Below are positions 1 through 7,610 of a stretch of 9,610 bases of DNA, piece by piece. Origin of the DNA: Xanthobacteraceae bacterium (GTDB lineage Bacteria; Pseudomonadota; Alphaproteobacteria; Rhizobiales; Xanthobacteraceae). A program made the position numbers and the translations under genes. The notes below the pieces were generated by a model. That model did not search any database and was not told the DNA's origin. It saw only the letters and a program-made list of their open reading frames with translations. The DNA lies in NCBI GenBank assembly GCA_030039655.1, contig JASHVC010000347.1, forward strand, positions 1 through 9,610, written 5' to 3'. Every line of letters starts with the position of its first letter. Within the stretch, counting starts at the first letter, position 1.

Positions 1-1481
1 GCGCGATCACACAGAGCCACCAGCGACTCCCGGCTGAACCCGCCTCCGAAGAGCAAGATTCGCGAACAGTCCTCGGCCGCGAGCAGAGCTCGTGCCCGCG
101 CAAATTCGCTGCGTGCTATTTCACGATCGCCATTGCGACGCGCCAACATGCCTAGATGCAAACGTGGCATCGCGAATGACGAATCCAGTGTTGCTGCGGT
201 CCAGTGGTGCTCATAGGCTCGGCCGCTATCTCCGGCGTGCTCGCGACAGAGCGCCAGCAAATAGTGGGCGCCGGCGTTATCCTGATCAATCGAAAGCAAA
301 CGCACTGCAGCCGCGTCCGCGTCGACAATTTGTCCGCTATGAAGAAGTAGGGCAGTTTCTAGCAAAAGGGTTTCTGCACTCGGGCTCGCTGTTTTTGGCT
401 GGTTGCGGAGGTTGGCCAGCGCTTCCGCAAATCGCTCCTCGCGCAGGAAATTGAGGATCTGTGCTGAATCGAAAGGCTGCGGCGTTGGCCGCACCGCTTG
501 AGGGTGAATATCCACTGCCGGCAACAGCGCTGCGACCCGCTCGCTGGCCACACGTATCGTGTCGAACCACGGGGCGTTCGGTTCCAGTGCCGCCACGGCT
601 GGCGCCGGCTGGGTTGCCGAAATGCTGATGAAATCTGCGCATTTGGATTTGTCACCACAGCCAAGCTGGTAGTAGAAAGCGCCGTGACTGTTGAGCAGAT
701 GGAACTGGTCGGACACGCCACGCAACGTCTCAGCGTGTCCTAGGAACAGAAAGCCGCCCGGAACTAGAGACCGCGCAATGCGCGCAACAACTGCGCGCAT
801 CTGCTCCCGTTTGAAATACATCAGTACATTTCGGCAGAAGATCACGTCATAGGCTGCCGGCTGCCATAATGCCGGATCGTCGCTCGCCAAATTCGCCGGC
901 TCGAATTCCACGGCGGCGCGAATGGAGGTGTCCAGAGCTATTTTGCGGTCGTCGACGCGAAACCATTTGTTTCGAATATCCTCGGACGTTTCGCGTAGAG
1001 CCCAAGCTGAATAGTGCCCGCGTTCTGCTTTCTCCAAAGCCGCGGGGTTCACATCCACGGCACGGATTGTGACTTTCCAGCTCGGATCGACTAGCGTTTC
1101 CCGCACGACGATGGCGATGGAGTAGGCTTCCTCGCCGGAAGAGCAGCCTGCCGACAGCAGCCGTAAAGTCTTTTGTTGCGCGCGCACGCGCAGCCTTTCC
1201 GGCAGTGCTAGTTCTGCGAAAGCATCGAACTGCTCGTGATTGCGAAAGAAATATGTCTCGCCGACGGTTAATTCGGGGGCCAGTGCCGAAATCTCGCTGC
1301 CCGACGGTTCATGCTCGAGGTTTCTAAGATACGCCGCGCTGTCACCGCAGTACTTCGCAATGCGGCGCTGAAACACCTCATTCAGATAGTCGAGCCTTGC
1401 GTCGTCGAATTGCAGCCCGACCCGCTGCGTGATTGCGTTGCGAAAGCGCTCCAGTTCGCGGGTGGTTACGGTGTTAGTCAC
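1..1481 (-). CDS. CheR-type protein-glutamate methyltransferase with C-terminal TPR-like region (partial, 3' end off window)
   Basis: An S-adenosylmethionine-dependent methyltransferase expected to methylate glutamates on a chemoreceptor and so set adaptation of a chemosensory array. The reading frame is open from a GTG at 1481 to the left edge (493 codons, no stop), so the C-terminus is missing. The CheR N-terminal helical domain holds the motif GETYFFR at about residues 74-80. The SAM-binding motif LLSAGCSSGEEAYSIA lies at about 106-121, and the catalytic-domain motif IFCRNVLMYF at about 210-220, followed by PGGFLFLGHAETL. Residues from about 330 onward form a helix-rich TPR-like region ending near LFGGGFSRE, probably close to the true end. 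The GTG start is well supported: it is the first possible start after an in-frame TGA at 1503-1505, and it overlaps the CheW stop as GTGA, implying translational coupling. A TPR tail is typical of WspC/FrzF-like CheR proteins of alternative chemosensory systems; that assignment is by family resemblance. Confidence 0.9.
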   Translation of the reverse strand, partial: MTNTVTTRELERFRNAITQRVGLQFDDARLDYLNEVFQRRIAKYCGDSAAYLRNLEHEPSGSEISALAPELTVGETYFFRNHEQFDAFAELALPERLRVRAQQKTLRLLSAGCSSGEEAYSIAIVVRETLVDPSWKVTIRAVDVNPAALEKAERGHYSAWALRETSEDIRNKWFRVDDRKIALDTSIRAAVEFEPANLASDDPALWQPAAYDVIFCRNVLMYFKREQMRAVVARIARSLVPGGFLFLGHAETLRGVSDQFHLLNSHGAFYYQLGCGDKSKCADFISISATQPAPAVAALEPNAPWFDTIRVASERVAALLPAVDIHPQAVRPTPQPFDSAQILNFLREERFAEALANLRNQPKTASPSAETLLLETALLLHSGQIVDADAAAVRLLSIDQDNAGAHYLLALCREHAGDSGRAYEHHWTAATLDSSFAMPRLHLGMLARRNGDREIARSEFARARALLAAEDCSRILLFGGGFSRESLVALCDR

Positions 1482-1996
1482 GCATCCCCCGCGCGAGCGT
1501 TGTCACTTATGTGAAAATCGTCTGGAAGCGCGCGCGCAGCGCGTAGGAAGAACACCAACTGCTCGTCCAATCTTGCGAGCGCCCCGATCACTTCGGCGTC
1601 GCGCAGCAATGGTGGCATTTCCTCGCACTCGCTGCCTTGGATTAGCTGCACGCCAAGCACCGCACTTGCCGAGAACGCGACGGTGCGCTCGCCGATCCGT
1701 ACGGTAACGAGGCGCTCGTAACGTGCGGCCTCGTCGTCAAACAATCGGGCCGTATCAATCACCGGCACGGCGGCGCCACGGATGATGGACAGCCCGCAAA
1801 CGAGCCGCGGCGGGCCGTCGACCGCTTCGACCGGCAACATCCGCATGGTTTCAATGACATTTGCCATCGGGAGTGCAAAGCGATGCAATCCTGCTGTGCA
1901 CAGGAGCCACAAATCAGGCCTGTGGTTCTTGTCGGGGAGTGTTGCTGCTACCTCTTGGGCAGCCTTTCCGTGATCCGTTGCTACCGTGCTTGCCAT
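1478..1996 (-). CDS. CheW-like chemosensory coupling protein
   Basis: A CheW-domain scaffold protein that would link a methyl-accepting receptor to a CheA-type kinase in the cytoplasm. From the ATG at 1996 it has 172 residues, a normal CheW length. The first 25 or so residues are a non-conserved tail. The CheW fold then runs from about WLLCTAGLHRFALPMANV through GLSIIRGAAVPVIDTARLF, the most recognisable CheW signature, to the end. There is no signal peptide or membrane segment. A TTG at 2014 would add six residues, but the ATG at 1996 has GAGG (2005-2008) at an 8-nt spacing and is preferred. The stop overlaps the GTG of the cheR-like gene by 4 bp, so the two are one operon and CheW comes first. 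The gene pair order (CheW then CheR-TPR) is like wspB-wspC, but no receptor, CheA or CheB is in the window to confirm a Wsp-type system. The sequence is too divergent to assign a specific symbol. Confidence 0.87.
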   Translation of the reverse strand: MASTVATDHGKAAQEVAATLPDKNHRPDLWLLCTAGLHRFALPMANVIETMRMLPVEAVDGPPRLVCGLSIIRGAAVPVIDTARLFDDEAARYERLVTVRIGERTVAFSASAVLGVQLIQGSECEEMPPLLRDAEVIGALARLDEQLVFFLRAARALPDDFHISDNARAGDA

Positions 1997-2253
1997 AGGC
2001 CACGCCTCAATCAAGCGTTCCTATAGTCGAGCGAGCCCTAAAGTTTGATGAGAATAGGTGGCGTGGAGGATTGCGTAAGTATTTGCACAGACAAACTCTG
2101 CTCATACCAACATAACCCCGCTTTAACATGGCCGGCTCTATGGATGATCAACAAATAAAGTGCCGATGGCAGCATCGCTGTTGTCGGCACGGACAAAGAA
2201 AGTCCGCAGGGCGTCGGAATATTTGCGTGCCAAGCTTACGGCCGGTGTCGCGC
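1997..2253. promoter_or_regulatory. Divergent intergenic region between the cheW-cheR operon and the histidine kinase gene
   Basis: About 250 bases separate the two divergent genes, so promoters for both directions are expected here. Nothing close to a clean -35/-10 pair is visible, and no EcfG-type GGAAC...GTT pair was found. Its right part (2128-2253) is in frame with the kinase gene and could be translated if an upstream start is used. That stretch would encode a Cys- and Arg-rich segment without any recognisable fold, so it is more likely leader DNA. The regulatory role is inferred from gene orientation only. Confidence 0.35.
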
Positions 2254-3837
2254 ATGCAGCAGAAGCTCCATGCCTTGATTGCCGAGGACAGCGAACAGGA
2301 CGCTGCGCTGCTCGTTCGACAGCTGCGTAACAGCGGTTTTGCCTTGTCCTATGAACGGGTCGAGAGTGAGCCGGCAATGGCCGCCGCGCTGACCCGGCAG
2401 CATTGGGACATCGTGCTGACCGATTACTCAATGCCGCAATTCAACGCCGAGCGTGCCCTCGCTCTTATCGCGAAATCCGGTATGGACATTCCCTGCATCG
2501 TCGTTTCGGGCGCTGTCGGCGAGGAGATCGCGGCAGAGGTCATGCGCGCGGGCGCCCATGATCTTGTTCTCAAACGCAATCTGAGACGGCTGGCGCCCGT
2601 TGTTGTGCGGGAGATCGAAGCCGCCCGGATCCGGCGGGAACGCAAAGCGGCCGACGCTGAACTAGATCGTGAGCGGCAACTCCTCAAACAGTTGATGCAG
2701 GGCATTCCAGACGCGATCTGCTTCAAAGATAACGCACGGCGTTACATTCGCATTAATGGCTCCGAACGCGCCGTTCTGAATATTGCAAACGATGCCGAGG
2801 CCATCGGCAAAACCGTGGACGAACTGATGACGCCCGAGCTCGCCAGCAAGCGGCGCCTCGAGGAGGAGCGGGTGCTGATGACGGGCGAAGCGCTGCTCGA
2901 CTGTGTTGAGAAAATTGACGGTCCGGGGGGCTCGATCCGCTGGCTATCCGCCACCAAAGCGCCGATCCGCAGTGCGCAGGGCGACATCGTGGGCATGGTC
3001 GAAATCGCCCGTGACGTCACCGAGAACAAGCGCCAGGCGCAATTGAAGGACGAATTCATCGCTACTGTCAGTCATGAGCTGCGCACGCCGCTGACATCTA
3101 TCCTTGGGTCGGTCGGCTGTCTGATCGCCGGCGCCGGTGGCACGCTGTCTGAGCCGGCGCTACGCATACTGCGGATCGCGTTGAACAATTGCCGGCGGCT
3201 TGGCGCCATCGTTGACGATATACTCGACCTGGACAAAATCGAGGCCGGAGAAATGGTGTTTGAGCGTGAGGCCGTCAACGTGCGTGCCTTGGCGATGCAA
3301 GTGATGGAAGCCAACCAGGCCTTCGCGGATTCCTTTGGCGTCGCTGTGCGGCTGGGCGACGCCGCCGCGGAGGGAACCGTGGACGCCGATGCGAAACGGC
3401 TCGGGCAGGTTCTGACGAACCTCTTGTCCAATGCGATAAAATTTTCTCCGCGCGACGGCGAGGTGGTCATATCCGTCGAAAACCGCGATGACACTGTTAG
3501 CGTCAGTGTCCGCGATCACGGCCCTGGCATTCCTGACGACTATAAACACCGGATCTTCGAGAAATTTGTCCAAGTGGACGCGAGCGACGTGCGGCAAAGA
3601 GGTGGAACAGGCGTCGGACTCACGATCACCAAAAAGATCGTGGATCGGCTGGGCGGACAGATTGCTTTTGCGCCGGCGGCGGGTGGTGGTACGGTTTTTA
3701 CTGTCGCTTTCAAGGCCTTGGCCGAGCCGCCTCGGTACAAGGATGAACCGAATAACGACACGGGACCGGCACTACCTGGTGCGGTGCTGCCCAGGGAAAG
3801 CGAGGCGCTCTGCCGGGTCCAGCAGGATGTTCACTGA
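2254..3837 (+). CDS. Soluble REC-PAS-HisKA-HATPase_c sensor histidine kinase
   Basis: A cytoplasmic histidine kinase whose input end is a receiver domain. From the ATG at 2254 it is 527 residues. REC spans about 4-118, with acidic pair E11/D12, phospho-acceptor D57 in LTDYSMP, Ser85 and Lys107 in VLKRNL. A coiled linker at 120-145 leads to a PAS domain at about 146-258. HisKA has the H-box SHELRTPL with His274. HATPase_c carries the N-box (N389, N393), the G1 box DHGPGIP (421-427), the F-box FEKFVQ (435-440) and the G2 box GGTGVGL (450-456). All catalytic residues are present and no membrane segment is seen. The last 35 or so residues are a low-complexity tail. Start choice is uncertain: the frame is open back to an ATG at 2128, with further candidates at GTG 2227 (GGA 8 nt upstream) and GTG 2245. 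The M at 2254 sits directly before the receiver beta-1 strand. It is divergent from the CheW/CheR genes, so a signalling link with them is plausible but unproven. Confidence 0.93.
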   Translation: MQQKLHALIAEDSEQDAALLVRQLRNSGFALSYERVESEPAMAAALTRQHWDIVLTDYSMPQFNAERALALIAKSGMDIPCIVVSGAVGEEIAAEVMRAGAHDLVLKRNLRRLAPVVVREIEAARIRRERKAADAELDRERQLLKQLMQGIPDAICFKDNARRYIRINGSERAVLNIANDAEAIGKTVDELMTPELASKRRLEEERVLMTGEALLDCVEKIDGPGGSIRWLSATKAPIRSAQGDIVGMVEIARDVTENKRQAQLKDEFIATVSHELRTPLTSILGSVGCLIAGAGGTLSEPALRILRIALNNCRRLGAIVDDILDLDKIEAGEMVFEREAVNVRALAMQVMEANQAFADSFGVAVRLGDAAAEGTVDADAKRLGQVLTNLLSNAIKFSPRDGEVVISVENRDDTVSVSVRDHGPGIPDDYKHRIFEKFVQVDASDVRQRGGTGVGLTITKKIVDRLGGQIAFAPAAGGGTVFTVAFKALAEPPRYKDEPNNDTGPALPGAVLPRESEALCRVQQDVH

Positions 3838-3874
3838 GCCAACCTCGTGAGCGGATGTTCTCAGGCGGGCACGA
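3838..3874. other. Short convergent intergenic gap
   Basis: Thirty-seven bases lie between the stop of the kinase gene (+) and the stop of the acyl-CoA synthetase gene (-). Only a weak TGAG/CTCA inverted repeat is visible. There is no GC-rich stem followed by a T-run on either strand, so no intrinsic terminator can be supported. Confidence 0.5.
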
Positions 3875-5974
3875 TCACTCTGTAACAATCAACGCGTCCA
3901 ACGCCGTCGCTCCTTGACCCTTGGCGTGCACCATGAGCGGGTTCACATCGACCTCGCTTATTGCCGGAACCGTCTGCATCAATTGGCTGATCGCCAGCAC
4001 GGTCTTGACCACGGCGTCGATATCGCAGGGCGGCGCGCCGCGCACGCCAGACAGAAGCTTCTTAGCGCGGAGTCTTCCCAAAGCTTCAACAATCTGTGCT
4101 TCGCCAGAGTTGCCGGGAAGCAACTGCACATCCCCCAGGGCTTCGACCCAAATGCCGCCAAGTCCTACGAGCAGCACGGTCCCCCAAGCGGGATCGCGCT
4201 TCGCGCCCACCATCATCTCGATGCCCTTGGGCGACATGGCCTCGACCAGCGCGCCGTCGAGCACAACATTGGGAGCGGCGCGTTTGACACTTTTCATCAG
4301 TGCGTCCCAGGCGGTGCGAAGGGGAGGCTCTTCCCTTAAATTCAGTGCGACGCCGCCCGCTTCGGTCTTGTGCGAGAGCGCCGCAGCCTGGGCCTTGAGG
4401 GCGACCGGATAGCCGATCTTCTTCGCTATCGCCGCCGCTTCGTCGCGCGTGCGGGCAAGGTCACCCTTCGGCACGCGGATACCAGCCGCCGCAAGTACCT
4501 TCTTGCCGAGCCATTCGGGCTGCGTACCCTTGCCGAGCTTGGGCAGTGCCGCGAACGGCGCGGGCGCGCTGACGTCCCGCACTCGCGCAAGCGAGCGGCC
4601 GTATTTGGTGTAAAGCGCAATGGCACGCAGCATCCGATCGGATGAGCGGGAGTAAACAGCGGGACTTTCCTTCGCTGCCTCGTCCACATCCGGACCGAGC
4701 CTCCAGGTGTCGCCGAGGGCGACCATCACTTTCGGCTTAGGCGAGTGTGCCATGCCCTCGCTAAAGGCGCGCAATGGGATCGGGGTGTTGATGGGAAAGG
4801 AAATGAACAGCATACCGACATTGGGATCGTCGATCAGCGCCTTGGTTACGGCTGGAAGCATGGCAGGGGTGAAGCCTGCCGTCGTATCGAGCGGGTTGCC
4901 ATAATTGCCGTAGGAAGGGAGGGTTGCGCCGATCTTTTTCAGCGTCGCTGGCTCTAGCTCGGGAATGTCGAGACCAATCTCCTCGGCGAAATCGTTGGTG
5001 AGCCCCACGTAGGCTCCCGATGCGGTCAGGATGCCGGGACCTTTGGTGGGCGGCGTCGGAAAGCGCTGCAGGATTTGGACGAGGTCCGTGACTTCATCCA
5101 TAGTGGAAGCGACAATAGCGCCAGCGTCTTCGATCAGCGTTCGCATCGTTTCGAAGTCGCCGATCAGCGCGCCGGTATGCGATTGCGCGGCCTTGCGGGC
5201 TTTGGCACTGCGGCCGGCCAGCAGCAGAACGACTGGCTTTCCGGCGGTCCGGGCGCGCCGCACAGCGGCGAGAAACGCTCGCGGACGCCTGATTTCCTCG
5301 CAGTAGAGCGCGATGACGCGGGTCGAGGGATCATCGACGAGAAATTCAAGGAAATCCGTGCTCTCAAGACCGGCTTCGTTGCCCGTCGAGATCACGTAGG
5401 AGAGGGGAACGCCGCGGCCGTCGATGGCACGCTGAAAGTGGCCGAGCAGGCCGCCGCTCTGACCGACGAAGGCGACGCCGTTTTTCACGCCGCGTAACGC
5501 CTCGCGGGCGTACAGCATGTGCAGAAACATGCCGTCCACATTGTTGGTCGCGCCAAGGCAGTTCGGCCCGACCAGAGCAAGACCGGCGTCGCGCGCCGTG
5601 GCGGTCACGGCGTCCTGCGTGGCGTAATCGCCCACCTCGGCGAAGCCCGCGGCGAACACCAGAGCCGAGCCCACCTTGCGCCGCGCGCACGCTTCGATCG
5701 ACTCGCGCACGCTGGCGGCCGGCAGCGTGAAGACGGCGAGGTCGACGCCTTTCGGCAGTTCGTCAGCGCTCTTCAGTACGACGCGGCCGTCGATCGGCTC
5801 GTCGGTGCGGCCGACCAGATAAATGTCACCCCCGAAGTTGTTGACCTTCAGGCATTGCAGGATGACCTGGCCGGCGCTGCCCGCGCGTGTCGACATGCCG
5901 ACGATGGCGACCGAACGTGGACGCAGGAACCTGGCGACGGCTTTCGGACCGCGCGCATCTTGCGGTCCGCTCAT
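3875..5974 (-). CDS. NDP-forming acyl-CoA synthetase (acetate--CoA ligase/succinyl-CoA synthetase superfamily, alpha-beta fusion)
   Basis: This protein should activate a carboxylic acid to its CoA thioester with ATP (ADP + Pi formed) through a phosphohistidine. It has 699 residues, the usual size of single-chain ADP-forming synthetases. A CoA-binding Rossmann domain occupies about 12-140 (FLRPRSVAIVGMS; VGPNCLG at 135-141). Succinyl-CoA-ligase-like flavodoxin domains span about 160-460, with the phosphohistidine motif SHTGAL (His266). A C-terminal ATP-grasp domain lies at about 480-699, with KAQAAALSHKTEAGGVAL (527-544), GLGGIWVEALGDVQL (604-618) and EVDVNPLMV. The ATG at 5974 is chosen because it overlaps the DUF35 stop as ATGA and has AAGGA 6 nt upstream; the frame opens further upstream (to 6223), but that part is out of frame over the DUF35 gene. 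It is the last gene of the five-gene operon. Substrate is unknown: the family includes acetate, phenylacetate and hydroxycinnamate (FerA-like) activating enzymes. Confidence 0.93.
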   Translation of the reverse strand: MSGPQDARGPKAVARFLRPRSVAIVGMSTRAGSAGQVILQCLKVNNFGGDIYLVGRTDEPIDGRVVLKSADELPKGVDLAVFTLPAASVRESIEACARRKVGSALVFAAGFAEVGDYATQDAVTATARDAGLALVGPNCLGATNNVDGMFLHMLYAREALRGVKNGVAFVGQSGGLLGHFQRAIDGRGVPLSYVISTGNEAGLESTDFLEFLVDDPSTRVIALYCEEIRRPRAFLAAVRRARTAGKPVVLLLAGRSAKARKAAQSHTGALIGDFETMRTLIEDAGAIVASTMDEVTDLVQILQRFPTPPTKGPGILTASGAYVGLTNDFAEEIGLDIPELEPATLKKIGATLPSYGNYGNPLDTTAGFTPAMLPAVTKALIDDPNVGMLFISFPINTPIPLRAFSEGMAHSPKPKVMVALGDTWRLGPDVDEAAKESPAVYSRSSDRMLRAIALYTKYGRSLARVRDVSAPAPFAALPKLGKGTQPEWLGKKVLAAAGIRVPKGDLARTRDEAAAIAKKIGYPVALKAQAAALSHKTEAGGVALNLREEPPLRTAWDALMKSVKRAAPNVVLDGALVEAMSPKGIEMMVGAKRDPAWGTVLLVGLGGIWVEALGDVQLLPGNSGEAQIVEALGRLRAKKLLSGVRGAPPCDIDAVVKTVLAISQLMQTVPAISEVDVNPLMVHAKGQGATALDALIVTE

Positions 5975-6423
5975 GCAGCATCCTTGTCGGGTTGAAACAG
6001 CATCAGATGAGTGCCGTCGCCAATCGGGTGCCAGTAGGGCTTCACCTTCATGCCGACCCGCAAATCCTCCGCCGTGCAATGCACGATATTGGCGATGAAG
6101 TTGACGCCGACGTCGAGGGTCACGCTGACCACGGCATAAGGCTCGGTCCCGCGAAAGGCCGGCGTGCCGCGTTCGGTGATGGTGTAGGAGTAGACCACGC
6201 CCTTGCCAGACACTTCGCGCCACTCAAGGTCGCGCCGCCGGCCGGTGAAGATGCTCACCGGACGCGGGAAGTGCTGATATTTTCCGGTGGCCTTGCAATA
6301 TTGAACGAGAAGCTTCTTCTGCTTCGTTCCCTCCCAATAAGGCTCTGAGAAATCGAAATGCTTGATGGCGCGCTTGACGCCGAGGGTGTCATTCAGCGAT
6401 TTTTCGCTCGCAGGACTGGCCAT
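5971..6423 (-). CDS. DUF35 OB-fold acyl-CoA-associated protein with degenerate zinc ribbon
   Basis: A small partner protein of lipid-transfer-type thiolases. In known systems the DUF35 protein binds the thiolase or aldolase and helps hold acyl-CoA. It is 150 residues. The N-terminal helix motif (SEPYWEG, 26-32) precedes a rubredoxin-like ribbon region (about 38-62) and a C-terminal OB fold (about 68-145; LEWREVSGKGVVYSYTI). The ribbon normally has two Cys-x-x-Cys knuckles. Here only Cys43 remains, in YCKATGKYQ, and the other positions read Thr46, Ser57 and Thr60 in RPVSIFTG, so zinc binding is unlikely. An ATG at 6438 overlaps the thiolase stop (ATGA) but has no spaced ribosome-binding site. 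The ATG at 6423 has AGAGAGG 5 nt upstream and is preferred; the choice adds or removes five residues. Its stop overlaps the synthetase start by 4 bp, so it is translationally coupled on that side. Confidence 0.9.
   Translation of the reverse strand: MASPASEKSLNDTLGVKRAIKHFDFSEPYWEGTKQKKLLVQYCKATGKYQHFPRPVSIFTGRRRDLEWREVSGKGVVYSYTITERGTPAFRGTEPYAVVSVTLDVGVNFIANIVHCTAEDLRVGMKVKPYWHPIGDGTHLMLFQPDKDAA
5981..5985 (-). promoter_or_regulatory. Ribosome-binding site AAGGA of the acyl-CoA synthetase gene
   Basis: It lies 6 nt upstream of the ATG at 5974, inside the end of the DUF35 gene. It supports an ATGA-coupled start. Confidence 0.7.
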
Positions 6424-6428
6424 GACCG

Positions 6429-6435
6429 CCTCTCT
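6429..6435 (-). promoter_or_regulatory. Ribosome-binding site AGAGAGG of the DUF35 gene
   Basis: It lies 5 nt upstream of the ATG at 6423 and favours that start over the ATG at 6438, which has GGA directly abutting it and no room for ribosome spacing. Confidence 0.6.
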
Positions 6436-7604
6436 CATTCCGGGACCAGCACCAGGGCTGCGCTCGAGCCCCAGTTGCGTCCGTAATTAATCCAGCCGAT
6501 GCCAGTAACCAGCGCGTTTTTGGTGTCTTTGACTTGGCGCTTGCCGGCTTCTCCCCGCAGCTGCCGCACCGCCTCGACGAGGTTATGAGACGAGCACGCC
6601 GCCTGGCCCGCGGAAATTTGCCCGCCGCCAGTGTTGAGCGGCAGATCGCCACTGAAGGAAAAATCATGCTCGCGGATGAAGGGTATGCCTTCACCCGCGT
6701 TGCAGAAGCCGAAGGCTTCAAGCTGAAGCATGATGGCAATGATGAAGTCGTCGTAGGGGTGGAACGAGGCGATGTCCTTGATGGTGAGTCCGGCCTCGCC
6801 CAGCGCTTTCTTGCCGCACACTTCATGGCCGCTCTTGGTCACATCGACCAGGTTCTCGCCGCCCTTAAAGTTGGTCCGCTCCGCGTAGCCGATCGGGATG
6901 ATGCACTTGGTCAGACCTTTCTGCTTTGCGCGCTTGCGGCTCATCATCAGTAAACCCGCTGCGCCATCGGCACGCATCACGCAATCCAACAGCCGGATTG
7001 GATCGGCGATAATGCGCGAATTCATGTAGTCGTCGATGGTGATGGGGACGCGCAGCTTTTCGCAGACATTCTCGTTGAGCAGCGCGTGATTGCGCTGCGT
7101 CACCGCGATCTTGCCCAGCATCCGGTAGTCGAGGCCATATTTTGCTTCGTAGGCGCGGCTGAGCAACCCGAAGGCGCCGGGCGGCCCCATGAGGCCGTAA
7201 GGCTCGGTCCACTCCCGCCGGTAGGAGTGGCTGTGGTCGGTCTTGTCCTCGAGCACGTGCGTGTCGGCGAACAGCAAAAACGAAACGTCGCACAGCCCGT
7301 AATCGATCGCCGCCGCGGCCCGCACCACGCACCCAGCGGCCGAACAGCCGCCGGTGTGAACCTGCTCGCAGAAACCCACGTCGAGGCCCAGCACGTCGGC
7401 GGTGGTCTGCGCCCAGAAGGGATTGGCGGCGCCAGTACCGGTCAGGCCCGCCATGACCAGGCCATCGATCTCGTTTTTTTCGACACCGCTCTTGTCGAGC
7501 AATTCCTCAAGAATTTCGCCGCCCAGCACGAACACGTCCCGGTCGCTCTTCTCCATCACCTTCGTTTCGGCGTAGGCGACGATCGCGTTGTCGCGCAAAC
7601 CCAT
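6435..7604 (-). CDS. Lipid-transfer (SCP-x/Ltp2-like) thiolase-fold enzyme
   Basis: A thiolase-superfamily enzyme of the type that pairs with a DUF35 protein. It would cleave a beta-ketoacyl-CoA thiolytically or, like Ltp2, a beta-hydroxyacyl-CoA by retro-aldol reaction. It has 389 residues, normal for the family. The N-terminal half contains HTGGCSAAG (83-91), with Cys87 at the place of the thiolase nucleophile. The C-terminal half contains FHPYDDF (281-287) where SCP-2 thiolases usually have HDCF, so Tyr284 replaces that His. It also contains NTGGGQISAGQ (324-334), which has Gln where a GHP histidine is usual. VEAVRQLRGEAGKRQV (343-358) is strongly family-typical. The ATG at 7604 has GGGAGGG 6 nt upstream, an excellent site. 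It lies 23 bp after the hydratase gene and directly before the DUF35 gene, as in other thiolase/DUF35 pairs. The active-site alignment is from memory of the families, so the exact reaction stays open. Confidence 0.92.
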   Translation of the reverse strand: MGLRDNAIVAYAETKVMEKSDRDVFVLGGEILEELLDKSGVEKNEIDGLVMAGLTGTGAANPFWAQTTADVLGLDVGFCEQVHTGGCSAAGCVVRAAAAIDYGLCDVSFLLFADTHVLEDKTDHSHSYRREWTEPYGLMGPPGAFGLLSRAYEAKYGLDYRMLGKIAVTQRNHALLNENVCEKLRVPITIDDYMNSRIIADPIRLLDCVMRADGAAGLLMMSRKRAKQKGLTKCIIPIGYAERTNFKGGENLVDVTKSGHEVCGKKALGEAGLTIKDIASFHPYDDFIIAIMLQLEAFGFCNAGEGIPFIREHDFSFSGDLPLNTGGGQISAGQAACSSHNLVEAVRQLRGEAGKRQVKDTKNALVTGIGWINYGRNWGSSAALVLVPE

Positions 7605-7610
7605 CTCTTA

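Noticed and set aside
92..743. Several short open frames on both strands within the left end
   Set aside because: They are shadows of the CheR-type gene, which is open on the minus strand from 1481 to the window edge and shows the expected motifs in order.
2015..2127. Possible sigma-70 or EcfG promoter boxes
   Set aside because: TTGCAC and GGAAC-like hexamers occur, but no partner box stands at the right spacing.
3838..3874. Possible bidirectional terminator between the convergent genes
   Set aside because: Only a 4-bp inverted repeat and no T-run; not enough for a terminator call.
5974..6223. Upstream extension of the acyl-CoA synthetase frame
   Set aside because: The stretch overlaps the DUF35 gene in another frame, gives an Arg/His-rich non-conserved sequence, and the ATG at 5974 has both a ribosome-binding site and stop-start coupling.
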